A stretch of DNA of 64,000 nucleotides from Actinoplanes subtropicus (GTDB taxonomy: Bacteria; Actinomycetota; Actinomycetes; Mycobacteriales; Micromonosporaceae), in contig NZ_JOJL01000028.1 in NCBI RefSeq assembly GCF_000721705.1, positions 1 through 64,000 of the forward strand. The letters run 5' to 3'. The notes under the pieces are model-generated. The model was not told the DNA's origin, made no database searches, and was given only the letters and a program-made list of their open reading frames with translations. Positions 40,215-49,001 of the stretch are shown in pieces. Position numbers and translations under genes: made by a program. How positions within the stretch are numbered: the first letter of the stretch is position 1; the number at the start of each line of letters is the position of its first letter.

Positions 40215-42392
40215 TCAGGCCACCGGGGTCAGCGCGCGCTCCTCGCGGATCGGCTCCGGCGCCGTGACCGGCTCGTGCGCGATCTGCGGCAGCCAGTTCA
40301 GCCAGCGCGGCAGATACCAGTTCCGGTCGCCGAGCAACGCCATCACGGCCGGCAGCAGCACCGCCCGGATGATCGTCGCGTCCAGCAGCACCGCCGCGGC
40401 CAGGCCCACGCCCAGCTGCTTGGTCGAGGCCAGCGGCAGCGTCGCGAACAGCGCGAACACCGCCACCATCACGACCGCGGCGCTGGTGATGACGCCCGCC
40501 GTGCGGCCGATCCCGGCGTGCACCGCCTGCCGGGTGGACAGGCCGCGGTCGTAGCCCTCGCGGATCCGGCTGAGCACGAAGACGTGGTAGTCCATCGACA
40601 GGCCGAACAGGATGATGAACAGGAACAGCGGCATCCAGTTGATCAGCCCGCTCGCCGGCTCGAACTGCAGCTGCTTCGCGAAGTGGCCGTACTGGAAAAC
40701 CCAGACCAGCATGCCGTACCCCGCGGCCACCGAGAGCAGATTGAGCACCACCCCGGTGATCGCCACCACCACGGACCGGAACGAGACGAGCAGCAGCAGG
40801 AACGCCAGGCCCAGCACGAAGCCGAACACCCAGGGCAGGCTGGCGTCGAGCCGCGCGTTGAAGTCCGCGTTCACCGCCTTTGACCCGGTGACCAGCGCGG
40901 TCGCCCCGGGAGCGTCGCCTAGGGTGGCCGGCACGACATCGGTGCGCAGGTGGGTGAGCGCCTTGTCGCCGACCAGGCCGACCGAGACGACCGCGACCGT
41001 GCCGGCCGGGTTGATCTTCACCTCGACCGGGCCGGTGAGCTCCCCGCCGCTCCCGGCCACGGCCGTCCTGAACGCGGCCAACTGCCGGTCGAACGCGCCG
41101 CCCTTGACCGAGGCCGCCTCGACCACGACCCGAGCCGGCGACGTCTTGCTCGGGAACGCCGCGTCGACCGCCTTGTACGCCCGCACGATCGGCGCCTTCG
41201 GCGAGAAGTCCTCGATGCCCTGCCCCTTGGTGTGCAGGTCGAGCACCGGCGACGCGATCACGGCGAGCGCGCCGACCGCGACCAGCGCCGAGATCAGCGG
41301 CTTGGCCAGCACCAACCTGAGGAACCCGTGCCACAGCCGGCCGTCGCCGCGCTTGCGGTACAGCCCGGGGATCTTGACGGCGTCGACCTTGTCGCCGAGC
41401 GCCGAGAGCATGGCCGGCAGCACGGTCAGCGAGCCGAGGATCGCCGTCGCGACGACCAGGATGGTGCCGACCGCGAAGCTCACGAACGTGGTGTCGAAGG
41501 TGAAGAACATGCCGGCCATCGCCACGATCACGGTGAGCCCGGAGACCCAGATCGACCGGCCGGAGGTCTGCGCGGCGATCACCAGGGCGCGATGCGGATC
41601 GGCCCCGGCGCGCCGCTCGTCGCGTTCCCGCTTGATGTAGAAGAGGCAGTAGTCGACCCCCACCGCCAGGCCGACCAGCAGCATCACGTGCATCGTCGTC
41701 TGGTCGGCCGGTGCGAGCCGGCTGGCCGCGGCGAGCAGCCCGATCGCGCCCACCACCGCGGTGACCGCCAGCGCCACCGGCAGCAGGGCCGACACCACCG
41801 CGCCGAAGGCGACGAGCAGGATGCCCAGGGTGACCGGGATGGAGAGCATGCCGAGCCGGCTCAGCCCGTGGTCGAGCGCGTCGCCGATCAGCTTGTCGCC
41901 GCTCGCCGAGCCACCCTCGGCGATGTAGAGGTCGGCGTGTGCCGCCTGCACCCGGGCGACCGTGTCGAGCGCCGGGCCGACCCGCTCCTTGGCCGTCTCC
42001 GGGTCGCCGGTGATGCCGAAGGTGATCAGCGACGAGCGCTTGTCCGGCGACTCGATCGGGGCCTGCACGCCGGTCACGTCGGCGGTGCTCTTGAGCTGCT
42101 TGGTCAGGTCGGCGAGGGCGGCCGTACGGTTCGTGCCGGCCCGGTTCTGCACGATGACCATCTCGCCGGCCGGCTCGACCGGGAACCCGGCCGCCGCGAC
42201 GATGTGGTCGGCCCGGCCCGAGTCGCCGTGCCCGTAGTCGGCGTCGACGGCGTCCCGGGTCCCGATCTGTCCACTCAGGATGGTGACGCCGACCACGAAG
42301 GCGATCCAGCCGAGGATCGCGAGCGTCCGGTGCCGGGCGCTCCACATCGCGGCCCGGGCCGCGATGCCCTTGACGTTCTCCCGTGTCTGCAT
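40215..42392 (-). CDS. MmpL-family (RND) membrane exporter
   Basis: A 725-residue transporter with two MMPL domains. Each half has one helix, a large outer loop, then five to six helices: the first cluster is near residues 180-370 (MLLVGLAVGVDYCLFYIKRERDE marks the helix 4-5 signature by its core VGVDYCLFYI) and the second near 520-700 (FGLSMDYHVFVLSRIRE). Family members export lipids, siderophores or drugs. The ATG at 42392 is seven bases from a TAGCGT -10 element, so the transcript is probably leaderless. A palindrome shared with the histidine kinase promoter lies upstream, pointing to control by the adjacent response regulator. Confidence 0.88.
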   Translation of the reverse strand: MQTRENVKGIAARAAMWSARHRTLAILGWIAFVVGVTILSGQIGTRDAVDADYGHGDSGRADHIVAAAGFPVEPAGEMVIVQNRAGTNRTAALADLTKQLKSTADVTGVQAPIESPDKRSSLITFGITGDPETAKERVGPALDTVARVQAAHADLYIAEGGSASGDKLIGDALDHGLSRLGMLSIPVTLGILLVAFGAVVSALLPVALAVTAVVGAIGLLAAASRLAPADQTTMHVMLLVGLAVGVDYCLFYIKRERDERRAGADPHRALVIAAQTSGRSIWVSGLTVIVAMAGMFFTFDTTFVSFAVGTILVVATAILGSLTVLPAMLSALGDKVDAVKIPGLYRKRGDGRLWHGFLRLVLAKPLISALVAVGALAVIASPVLDLHTKGQGIEDFSPKAPIVRAYKAVDAAFPSKTSPARVVVEAASVKGGAFDRQLAAFRTAVAGSGGELTGPVEVKINPAGTVAVVSVGLVGDKALTHLRTDVVPATLGDAPGATALVTGSKAVNADFNARLDASLPWVFGFVLGLAFLLLLVSFRSVVVAITGVVLNLLSVAAGYGMLVWVFQYGHFAKQLQFEPASGLINWMPLFLFIILFGLSMDYHVFVLSRIREGYDRGLSTRQAVHAGIGRTAGVITSAAVVMVAVFALFATLPLASTKQLGVGLAAAVLLDATIIRAVLLPAVMALLGDRNWYLPRWLNWLPQIAHEPVTAPEPIREERALTPVA

Positions 42393-42399
42393 GGCACTG

Positions 42400-42470
42400 A
42401 CGCTAGGGAGAACGGCGATCACGATCGATGTGGTTGACTCCCGTCTTGGGGGTAGTGCTAGCACTACCCC
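42400..42470 (-). promoter_or_regulatory. mmpL promoter with response-regulator palindrome
   Basis: On the minus strand a perfect 22-bp dyad (left half GGGGTAGTGCT; 42449-42470) is followed by GGGAGTCAACCACATCG, then TAGCGT at 42405-42400 and, seven bases later, ATG. The dyad centre is 67.5 bases from the A of the ATG. The kinase promoter at 44431-44498 has the same parts at the same distances. The dyad overlaps the stop codon of the response-regulator gene. Confidence 0.8.
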
Positions 42471-43108
42471 TGCAGGTACGCGAGCACCGCCAGCACCCGC
42501 CGGTGCTGTTCCTCGTCCTGGTGCAGGTCCAGCTTCGTGAAGATGTTGCGGACGTGCTTCTCCACCGCGCCCTCGGTGACCACCATCTTGCGGGCGATCG
42601 CGGTGTTCGACATGCCCTCCGCCATCAGGCCGAGCACCTCCCGCTCGCGCGGTGTGAGGTTGCGCAGCGGGTCGTCCCGGCGGCGGCGCACCAGCAACTG
42701 GCTGACCACCTCGGGGTCGAGCACGGTGCCGCCGCCGGCCACCCGGCGCAGCCCGTCGAGGAACTCGCCGACCTGGGAGACCCGGTCCTTCAACAGGTAG
42801 CCGACCGCGCCCAGGCGGTCGGCGAGCAGGTCGTCGGCGTACGAGACCTCGACGTATTGGGAAAGCACCAGGATCGGGGTGCCGGGCACCAGGGCACGCG
42901 CCTCGACGGCGGCGCGGAGCCCCTCGTCGGTGTGCGTGGGCGGCATCCGGACATCCACGATGGACACATCCGGCTTGTGCTCGGCGATGGCGGACACGAG
43001 GGCAGGCCCGTCGCCGACGGCCGCCACCACGGTGTGGCCGTTCTCCTCGACGAGCCTGATCAGACCCTCGCGCAGCAGCACCGCGTCATCAGCGATTACG
43101 ACCCGCAT
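42464..43108 (-). CDS. NarL/LuxR-type response regulator
   Basis: A 214-residue two-component regulator. The receiver domain (residues 1-120) has the acidic pair DD at 7-8, the phospho-acceptor Asp in VSIVDVRMPP, and Lys in LLKDRV. The LuxR helix-turn-helix (about 145-205) includes LTPREREVLGLMAEGMSNTAIARK, cited here by its core LTPREREVL and SNTAIARK. It is 28 bases downstream of its histidine kinase gene. Conserved palindromes in the kinase and mmpL promoters are its likely binding sites. Confidence 0.9.
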   Translation of the reverse strand: MRVVIADDAVLLREGLIRLVEENGHTVVAAVGDGPALVSAIAEHKPDVSIVDVRMPPTHTDEGLRAAVEARALVPGTPILVLSQYVEVSYADDLLADRLGAVGYLLKDRVSQVGEFLDGLRRVAGGGTVLDPEVVSQLLVRRRRDDPLRNLTPREREVLGLMAEGMSNTAIARKMVVTEGAVEKHVRNIFTKLDLHQDEEQHRRVLAVLAYLQG

Positions 43109-43136
43109 GCCGCCAATGCTGTCAGATCCCCGGGTT

Positions 43137-44423
43137 TCATAGGGGCAGCGCGGCCGTGAGCCGTGTCCCGCGGCCGGCCGGGCTGTCCACCGCCAGCACC
43201 CCGCCGGCCGCGCGCACCCGGTCGTCCAGACCGGCCAGGCCGTGCCCCTTGGCCAGGCTGGCGCCGCCGATCCCGTCGTCGGCGACGGTGACCATCAGGC
43301 CGGTGGCGATCCGCTCGACGCTCACCTGCACCTCGCTGGCCTGGCTGTGCTTGGCGACGTTGGTCAGCGCCTCGGCGACCACGAAGTACGCGGTCGACTC
43401 GACGGCCGGCGCCAGCCGCTCGAACATCGGCGCGTCCAGGTCGACCGGGACGGTGCAGCGGCCGGCCAGCGCGGTGAGCGCCGCCTGCAGGCCACGGTCG
43501 ACCAGGATCGGCGGCGCGATGCCGCGGGACAGGGCGCGCAGCTCGTCGAGCGTCTCCCGGGTCTGGGTGAGCGCCTCGGCCACGGCGGCCCGGGCCGCGT
43601 CGGGGTCGGTGGCGAACTGCTGCTCGGCGCGGCCGAGATCCATCGCCAGCCGGACCAGGCGCTGCTGCGGGCCGTCGTGGATGTCGCGCTCGAGCTTGCG
43701 CAGCGCGGTGGCCTCGGCCGAGACGGCGGCGGCCTTCTGCTGCTGGGCGACCTCGCGGGCGGCCTCGGCCTGGGCGACCTGCTCGCGCAGCTCGTTGACG
43801 CCGCAGAGCAGGCCCCGGGCGAAGTACGCCTCGAGCAGCGCCGAGCCGCGGACGACCCAGTACAGGGTGCCGGCGAAGAAGACCCCGGTGGCCAGGTAGA
43901 ACGCGACCTTGACGCCGTACGTCCCGTTGACGCCGAGCAGATCGGGCAGGTCCTGGTTGCTCGGCTCGTCCGGCAGCGCCCAGCCCCACAGGCCCCAGGT
44001 GAAGCCCTGGAGCGCCCCGGCCCACCAGGTCACCACGAAGGAGAAGGAGATCGAGCTGGGGATGAAGCGGAACATGCCGTGCAGCAGGTCGAGCCAGCTC
44101 TGCCCGTCGGACAGCGGGGCGAGCAGCCGGCGGGGGAACCCGTCGCCGGTGGGCTTCTTGTAGTACGGGTGCTGCAGCTTCCGACTGAAGACCGGGCCGA
44201 TCCGGGCGCGCTCCAGCACCGCGAGACCACGAGCCACATACATCGCGCCGAGCAGGATCGGCAGCCCGATCCAGATGATGCTCAGCCCGATGCCGAGCCA
44301 GAAGATGGTCATGCAGAGCACGACCCCGATGAGCCCGAGCGGGAACCCGACCAGGACGTACTGCGTGTCGATGCCGAGCTGGCGGAGGATCCGCCGACGC
44401 GGGGCGGGGGTCGTCGTCGTCAT
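43137..44423 (-). CDS. Sensor histidine kinase (HisKA_3 family)
   Basis: A 428-residue membrane kinase. Four to five transmembrane helices in residues about 20-200 form a sensor domain without large outer loop, suggesting detection of a membrane or lipid signal. The dimerisation domain has the phospho-acceptor His in ERDIHDGPQQRLV near residue 247, and the ATPase domain has EALTNVAKHS, ADDGIGGA and GHGLAGLDDRV. It phosphorylates the response regulator encoded next. ATG 44423 is seven bases from a TAGCGT -10 element identical to that of mmpL; an in-frame ATG at 44441 is the alternative but would lie upstream of the predicted transcript start. Confidence 0.88.
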   Translation of the reverse strand: MTTTTPAPRRRILRQLGIDTQYVLVGFPLGLIGVVLCMTIFWLGIGLSIIWIGLPILLGAMYVARGLAVLERARIGPVFSRKLQHPYYKKPTGDGFPRRLLAPLSDGQSWLDLLHGMFRFIPSSISFSFVVTWWAGALQGFTWGLWGWALPDEPSNQDLPDLLGVNGTYGVKVAFYLATGVFFAGTLYWVVRGSALLEAYFARGLLCGVNELREQVAQAEAAREVAQQQKAAAVSAEATALRKLERDIHDGPQQRLVRLAMDLGRAEQQFATDPDAARAAVAEALTQTRETLDELRALSRGIAPPILVDRGLQAALTALAGRCTVPVDLDAPMFERLAPAVESTAYFVVAEALTNVAKHSQASEVQVSVERIATGLMVTVADDGIGGASLAKGHGLAGLDDRVRAAGGVLAVDSPAGRGTRLTAALPL

Positions 44424-44430
44424 GTCACTG

Positions 44431-44498
44431 ACGCTAGGCATCGACCGGCCCCCCTCCGATCCCGCTGACCGCCGAATCGACGGTAGGGCTAACCCTAC
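44431..44498 (-). promoter_or_regulatory. Histidine kinase promoter with response-regulator palindrome
   Basis: GTAGGGTTAGCCCTAC (44498-44483 on the minus strand) matches the mmpL dyad as GTAGNGYTAGCNCTAC. It is followed by CGGCGGTCAGCGGGATCG, equal in spacing to the mmpL promoter, then CCTAGCGTCAGTGACATG, nearly identical there. The dyad centre is 67.5 bases from the ATG, as in mmpL. It overlaps the stop codon of the upstream membrane protein gene. Confidence 0.8.
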
Positions 44499-46789
44499 TG
44501 GAGCTCGTAAACGGTGACCGGCCCCGCGACGTGCCGCACGGTGGCGCTCTGGGCGAGCCGGGGCGAGATGGGGCCGACCCGGCTGTCGGCGAAGAGCCAG
44601 CGTACGTGGTACTGGGTGCGCAGGGTGGCCACGTCGGCCGGGTCGCCCTGGGCGAAGACCCGCTCGTTCAGCGCGAACCGGTCGGGGTAGGGGGCCGGCT
44701 GGAGCGGATACCGCTTGCCGTTGATCCCGTCGGCGGCCAGCGCCTGGTCGGTGTATCCCCAGCTCTCCACCAGCGCCCGGCGGCCGGTGAGCGCGGACAC
44801 CCAGAAGGCGCGGGCGTCGCACTCGCCCTTCGGGCTGTAGCGCAGGCAGTGCACGTTGGTGGCGATGATGTCGTCGGTGCCGGAGTGGTGGTCGAGCCAC
44901 TGCGCGGCGGCCATCTCGTCCCGGGTGACCGACGGGTTCGTCTTGCTGACGGCAGGCTGCAGAGCGTGGCGTATCTCGGGCTTGATCCGCAGGACGAAGC
45001 CGCCGAAACCCGCGCCGAGCACGGCCGCGACCAGCGCGGCCGGCAGCGCGCGCCGGGCGACCGGACCGCGCCGGACCAGCAGCGCCACCGCCACCACGAC
45101 GACCGCCACCACGGCGGTGAGCAGCACCGGCTCGAGCAGCGCCCAGGACCAGGCGCGGACGGTGTGCACCTTCGGGGCGGCGAACTTGGGCGCGACGATC
45201 GCCCAGACCGCGCCGGCAACCAGCCCACCCAGCAGCGCACGCGGCCCGGGGGCACGGTCGGCGAGCAGCCAGACGGTGAGGACCGTGGCGAACGCGAGCA
45301 CGCCCGACCAGAAGTAGATCTGGCTGCCGGAGGGGTGCCAGAACAGCCACATCCCGCCGGCGCCGGCCACGGTGACGCCGGCGAGCAGCCAGGCGGCCGG
45401 GTCCCGCCCGGCCCGGCCGGTCGCGAGCAGGGCGAGACCGGCCAGCCGGCTGATCTGCATGAGCAGCCACCAGCCGATCAGCGCGCCGATGAACAGCAGG
45501 CCGCCCGCCGAGGCGTCGGCGAGGCCGAGCGGCACATTGCCGTCGTTCAGGTCGTGCGCGCCCAGCGTCTGCCGGTACGGCAGGAAGATGTCGAGAACCG
45601 AGAGCGGTTGCACCTTGAGGGTGCCCGCGCCCCCGCCCGCGAACAGCTTGTACCCGATCAGCATCGCGGCAAGGGCGGTCCCGAACAGGATGAGGGTCGC
45701 CCGCAGCCGCTCCCGGTGCCAGAAGAAGACCGCGAGCCCGGCCGCGGCGAGCCCGGCCACGACCGGTGGCAGGCCGCTCGACTTGGCGCCCGCGACGGCC
45801 ACCCCGAGCGGGAAGACCAACGCCCAGGCCCAGCCGATCGCCCGCCCGCGCAGCACGTCGGCGGCGACCGCCAGCAGCAGCCCGACCAGCGGCAGCTGAT
45901 AGCTCTCCGACGGGCTGAGGTAGCTGAGTGTAGCGCCGCTGACCGCGGTGACCGGCGAGCCCAGAATCAGCGGCAGCCCGGTCACCGCGAGCACGCCGCC
46001 GAGCGCGCCGGCCCACCACTTGCCGGCGAGCTGCCGGGCGAGGGCGGCGGCGACCAGCGCGGTGAGCGCCATGATCGGCGGCAGCCAGAGCCGGAGCAGA
46101 ACGGTCGCCGGGTCGATCTTCGTGATCATCGCGGCGGTCGCCATGTCGGCGTCGGAGAGGTAGTGGTAGCGCAGGGTGTCGCCGGCCAGCTGCGGCACCT
46201 GGAACGGCATCGACCGCATCAGCTCGCGGACCAGGGCGAGGTGGTAGCCGAGGTCCTGATACCAGGAGGCGTCGGCCGGCGGCAGCGGCGTGTTGCGCCA
46301 GGTGGTGCCGAGCGAGAGCACGGCCATCGCGATCGCCACCGCGATCCCCCACGACCAGACCGCCGGCAACGGCTGCGGGTCGGCTATCCGCCAGTGCCGG
46401 CGCAACCGCGGGACGGCCACGAAGAGCAGGATGATCAGCAGCGGCCAGCCCGGGAGCAGCACCTGCAGGCCGGTCGCGGCGGCCAGCGCCCAGCCGACGA
46501 GCATCAGGAGCAGGCCGGTCGCGCCGCCGAGGCCCAGGTCTTCCGGAAGGTTGCCACGGCTGCCGCGCAGCGCCCGGTGCACGAGCGTGCCGGGCAGCAG
46601 CACGGCGAGCGCGAGGTAGACCGCGTACCGGGCGATATCGAAGGCCGGGGTGCCGGTCGCGTGCAGCATGGCGCCGGTGACCACGGCCGGGATCAGCCAG
46701 GGCACGACCGACAGCAGCAGCCGGCGAGACCGCGGGGCGGGCGGCGGCGGTGCCACCTCGGCGGCCGGTTCGAGCAGGGCCTCGGTCAC
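44495..46789 (-). CDS. Large polytopic membrane protein, last gene of the lux-like operon
   Basis: A 764-residue protein with about fifteen to eighteen transmembrane helices over residues 30-590, then an extracytoplasmic domain of about 170 residues (NPSVTRDEMAAAQWLDHHSG, HCLRYSPKGECDARAFW, YHVRWLFADS). This layout resembles the lipid-linked-sugar glycosyltransferases of the GT-C type, in which the acidic first outer loop after helix 1-2 (here PPADASWYQDLGYHLAL) would be catalytic. The GTG start at 46789 overlaps the LuxC-like stop by four bases. It may transfer a finished glycan or lipid outside the cell. The function is inferred from topology alone. Confidence 0.7.
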   Translation of the reverse strand: MTEALLEPAAEVAPPPPAPRSRRLLLSVVPWLIPAVVTGAMLHATGTPAFDIARYAVYLALAVLLPGTLVHRALRGSRGNLPEDLGLGGATGLLLMLVGWALAAATGLQVLLPGWPLLIILLFVAVPRLRRHWRIADPQPLPAVWSWGIAVAIAMAVLSLGTTWRNTPLPPADASWYQDLGYHLALVRELMRSMPFQVPQLAGDTLRYHYLSDADMATAAMITKIDPATVLLRLWLPPIMALTALVAAALARQLAGKWWAGALGGVLAVTGLPLILGSPVTAVSGATLSYLSPSESYQLPLVGLLLAVAADVLRGRAIGWAWALVFPLGVAVAGAKSSGLPPVVAGLAAAGLAVFFWHRERLRATLILFGTALAAMLIGYKLFAGGGAGTLKVQPLSVLDIFLPYRQTLGAHDLNDGNVPLGLADASAGGLLFIGALIGWWLLMQISRLAGLALLATGRAGRDPAAWLLAGVTVAGAGGMWLFWHPSGSQIYFWSGVLAFATVLTVWLLADRAPGPRALLGGLVAGAVWAIVAPKFAAPKVHTVRAWSWALLEPVLLTAVVAVVVVAVALLVRRGPVARRALPAALVAAVLGAGFGGFVLRIKPEIRHALQPAVSKTNPSVTRDEMAAAQWLDHHSGTDDIIATNVHCLRYSPKGECDARAFWVSALTGRRALVESWGYTDQALAADGINGKRYPLQPAPYPDRFALNERVFAQGDPADVATLRTQYHVRWLFADSRVGPISPRLAQSATVRHVAGPVTVYELQ

Positions 46790-47970
46790 GACGCGACCAC
46801 GGTGGTCAACCGGGTGAACTCGTGCGGCAGGTCGTAGCCGTCCCAGATGGCGCTGAAGGTCAGCGCCGAGCCGAACGGCACGATCCGGTCGACCCCGCGG
46901 CCGGCCAGCGCCAGCGCGAACGCCCGCAGCTCGGCCGGCGCGAAGCCGAAGTGGCTGAAGGTCTGGTCCTGCCGGTTCATCGCCGGCACCAGGTCGAGCA
47001 GCGAGCCGACCTCGGCGAACGGGAACGCGCCCGCGCCGATCCAGCGCCGCGGCGCGTCCGGCACGGCGGCCAGCGACATCGCGGTCACCGTGTTGGCCGG
47101 GAAGTCCAGCGCGGTGACCGCGCCGGTGGCGGCCAGGCCGTACGCGTTGACCCGCTTCTCCACCGCCATCGCCGCGTCGACCTGCCAGCCGCGCTGGTCG
47201 ACCACCTCGAGCAGCAACTCGATGAACTCGGCCCGTACGTCCGCGGTCTCCGTTCCGACCAGGAAGACGGTGCGCGGCGAGGAGCAGGCGGCCTGGTCGA
47301 ACCAGTACGCGTCGTTCGTGAAGCCGACCACCGCCGCGCGCCGGGCGGCCGGGTCGGCGGCGCGCCAGCCGGCCGCCGAGATGGCCGCCCAGGACGTACG
47401 GTCGGGGAAGGTCAGGTCGCGGGCCGAGGGCCGCAGCGGGTGCTTGCGGATCGCCTCGACCGCGGAGTCGCCACCCCAGATCACCCGCAGGTCGGCCCAC
47501 TGGCTCAGGGCCGCGGTCAGCACGTCGTCCCGGCCGTAGGTGACCATCCGCTGGGTACGCCGGATCACCGGGTCGGCGTCCACCTCGTTCAGCGCGTCGA
47601 GGATCGCGTCGGCCGCCCCGGCGGAGCGCGAGGAGATGCGTACCACGTTGTGGTTGCCGGCCAGCGCGGAGAGCGCCCACGAGTAGACGAAGATGGTGTC
47701 CACGTTCGCCGGCGGCACGTGGAAGACGTTGCCGCGCGGGAAGACGATCGCGTCCTCCCGGCGCATCCGGCTCACCGCGCGGTTGAGCTCGGCCGGCCGC
47801 AGGAAGTAGCCGAGCGAGCCGAGCTCGGGGTGCCGCCGGGCGACGGCCGGGGCGAGCAGCTTGCGGGCCACCTTGGCGAGGAAGTCGACGACCCGCTCGT
47901 CGCCGACGGCCAGCCGGTCGTCGACCGGGGCGGTCAGGTCGCCTTCGGAGCCGAACCGGAACTGGATCAC
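46786..47970 (-). CDS. LuxC-like acyl reductase
   Basis: A 394-residue protein of the LuxC acyl-CoA reductase family, which reduces an activated acyl group to an aldehyde with NADPH. The catalytic Cys is in DQAACSSPRTVFLVG near residue 230; GNVFHVPPANVD and SALAGNHNVVRISSRS are the conserved nucleotide-side segments, and AIRKHPLRPSARDLTFPDRTS, cited by RDLTFPDRTS, is typical. It overlaps LuxE-like upstream and the membrane protein downstream by four bases each. No luciferase genes are present, so light production is not its role. Its acyl substrate probably comes from the ACP, ligase and LuxE-like proteins of the same operon. Confidence 0.85.
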   Translation of the reverse strand: MIQFRFGSEGDLTAPVDDRLAVGDERVVDFLAKVARKLLAPAVARRHPELGSLGYFLRPAELNRAVSRMRREDAIVFPRGNVFHVPPANVDTIFVYSWALSALAGNHNVVRISSRSAGAADAILDALNEVDADPVIRRTQRMVTYGRDDVLTAALSQWADLRVIWGGDSAVEAIRKHPLRPSARDLTFPDRTSWAAISAAGWRAADPAARRAAVVGFTNDAYWFDQAACSSPRTVFLVGTETADVRAEFIELLLEVVDQRGWQVDAAMAVEKRVNAYGLAATGAVTALDFPANTVTAMSLAAVPDAPRRWIGAGAFPFAEVGSLLDLVPAMNRQDQTFSHFGFAPAELRAFALALAGRGVDRIVPFGSALTFSAIWDGYDLPHEFTRLTTVVAS

Positions 47971-49001
47971 GCCGCCTCCCGGTACGTGTCGGAGCAGCCC
48001 CGGGCCTCGGCCCGCGGCAGCCGGCCGCTGACCGAGAAACGCTTGCCGGGCCAGTCGCCGTCGTCGATGCCGTGCACCACGCCGAGATCCTCGGTGAGCA
48101 GCACGTGCCCCGGGTACGAGGTGGGCAGCGTGCTCACCACCTCGAGCAGGCCGGTCTCGCCGGGCGGCAGCTCCCGCCAGGTCACCGGGTCCCGCACGAT
48201 CACGTCGGCGAAGTCGGGGCAGTACAGCGAGCCGCCGGACGGGCCCTCCAGGAAGATCGTGCCGATCTGCTCGACCATGCCGTAGAAGTTGTGGGTGCTG
48301 ACCAGCCCCACCTCGGCGAGGCGGGCACGAAAAGCGGAGGGGGAGACCGCCTGGTCGACCAGCTTCTTCCAGCCGCCGGAGTGGATCAGGATGCCGTTCG
48401 CGAGGTCCAGGTTGTGGTCCCGGGCCACCTCGTACAGGTGCAGCCAGACCATGTAGGTGAAGCCGAAGATCAGGAAGGGCGCGTCGCCGTGCTTCTCCAG
48501 GAAGCCGCGGATCGCGTCGAGGTCGACGTGCCCGTCGTTGTCGAGCGCCCAGACGTGGTCGCGGCCGAACGTCGACATGCCGAGCACGCCGGCGCCGCGG
48601 GCGCTGAACGAGCGCCGGTCCTTGAGCATGGCCTTGGTGTCGACCAGCAGCATCGGCAGCCGCTTGGGGCCGAGCACGGACTGCACGGTCGCGCCCAGCT
48701 GCCGGGTCTGGGTGGCAGCCGCCGCTTTGTCCAGATAAATCCGGCTAACTTCCCCCGTCGTACCGCTGGACGTCAGGACCTTGAAGACCTCGTCGTCCGG
48801 AATGCTCTTCAGTTCGAGATTCTTGAAGAGCCGCACGGGCAGCCAGGGCAACTCGGCGACGGAGGACGCCCCCTCGTAACCGTTGGCCGCCAGGATCCGG
48901 TCGTACGGCGCGCAGCGCTGACGGTGATGGGCGACGAGCGCGGAGAGGTCCTTCAGCAGGACCTCCTCCTTCACCGCCTGCGGAAGGGTGAAGACACTCA
49001 C
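47967..49001 (-). CDS. LuxE-like acyl-protein synthetase
   Basis: A 344-residue protein of the LuxE family, in which an ATP-activated acyl group is moved to a Cys and then to the LuxC reductase. The adenylate-forming motif is visible as VLTSSGTTGEVSR near residue 75, ILIHSGGWKK near 213 is the family core, and YGMVEQIGTIFLE follows. It overlaps the AMP-ligase gene upstream and LuxC-like downstream by four bases each, so the reaction steps follow gene order. In bacterial bioluminescence the pair makes long-chain aldehyde; here the acyl chain is not known. Confidence 0.85.
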   Translation of the reverse strand: MSVFTLPQAVKEEVLLKDLSALVAHHRQRCAPYDRILAANGYEGASSVAELPWLPVRLFKNLELKSIPDDEVFKVLTSSGTTGEVSRIYLDKAAAATQTRQLGATVQSVLGPKRLPMLLVDTKAMLKDRRSFSARGAGVLGMSTFGRDHVWALDNDGHVDLDAIRGFLEKHGDAPFLIFGFTYMVWLHLYEVARDHNLDLANGILIHSGGWKKLVDQAVSPSAFRARLAEVGLVSTHNFYGMVEQIGTIFLEGPSGGSLYCPDFADVIVRDPVTWRELPPGETGLLEVVSTLPTSYPGHVLLTEDLGVVHGIDDGDWPGKRFSVSGRLPRAEARGCSDTYREAA

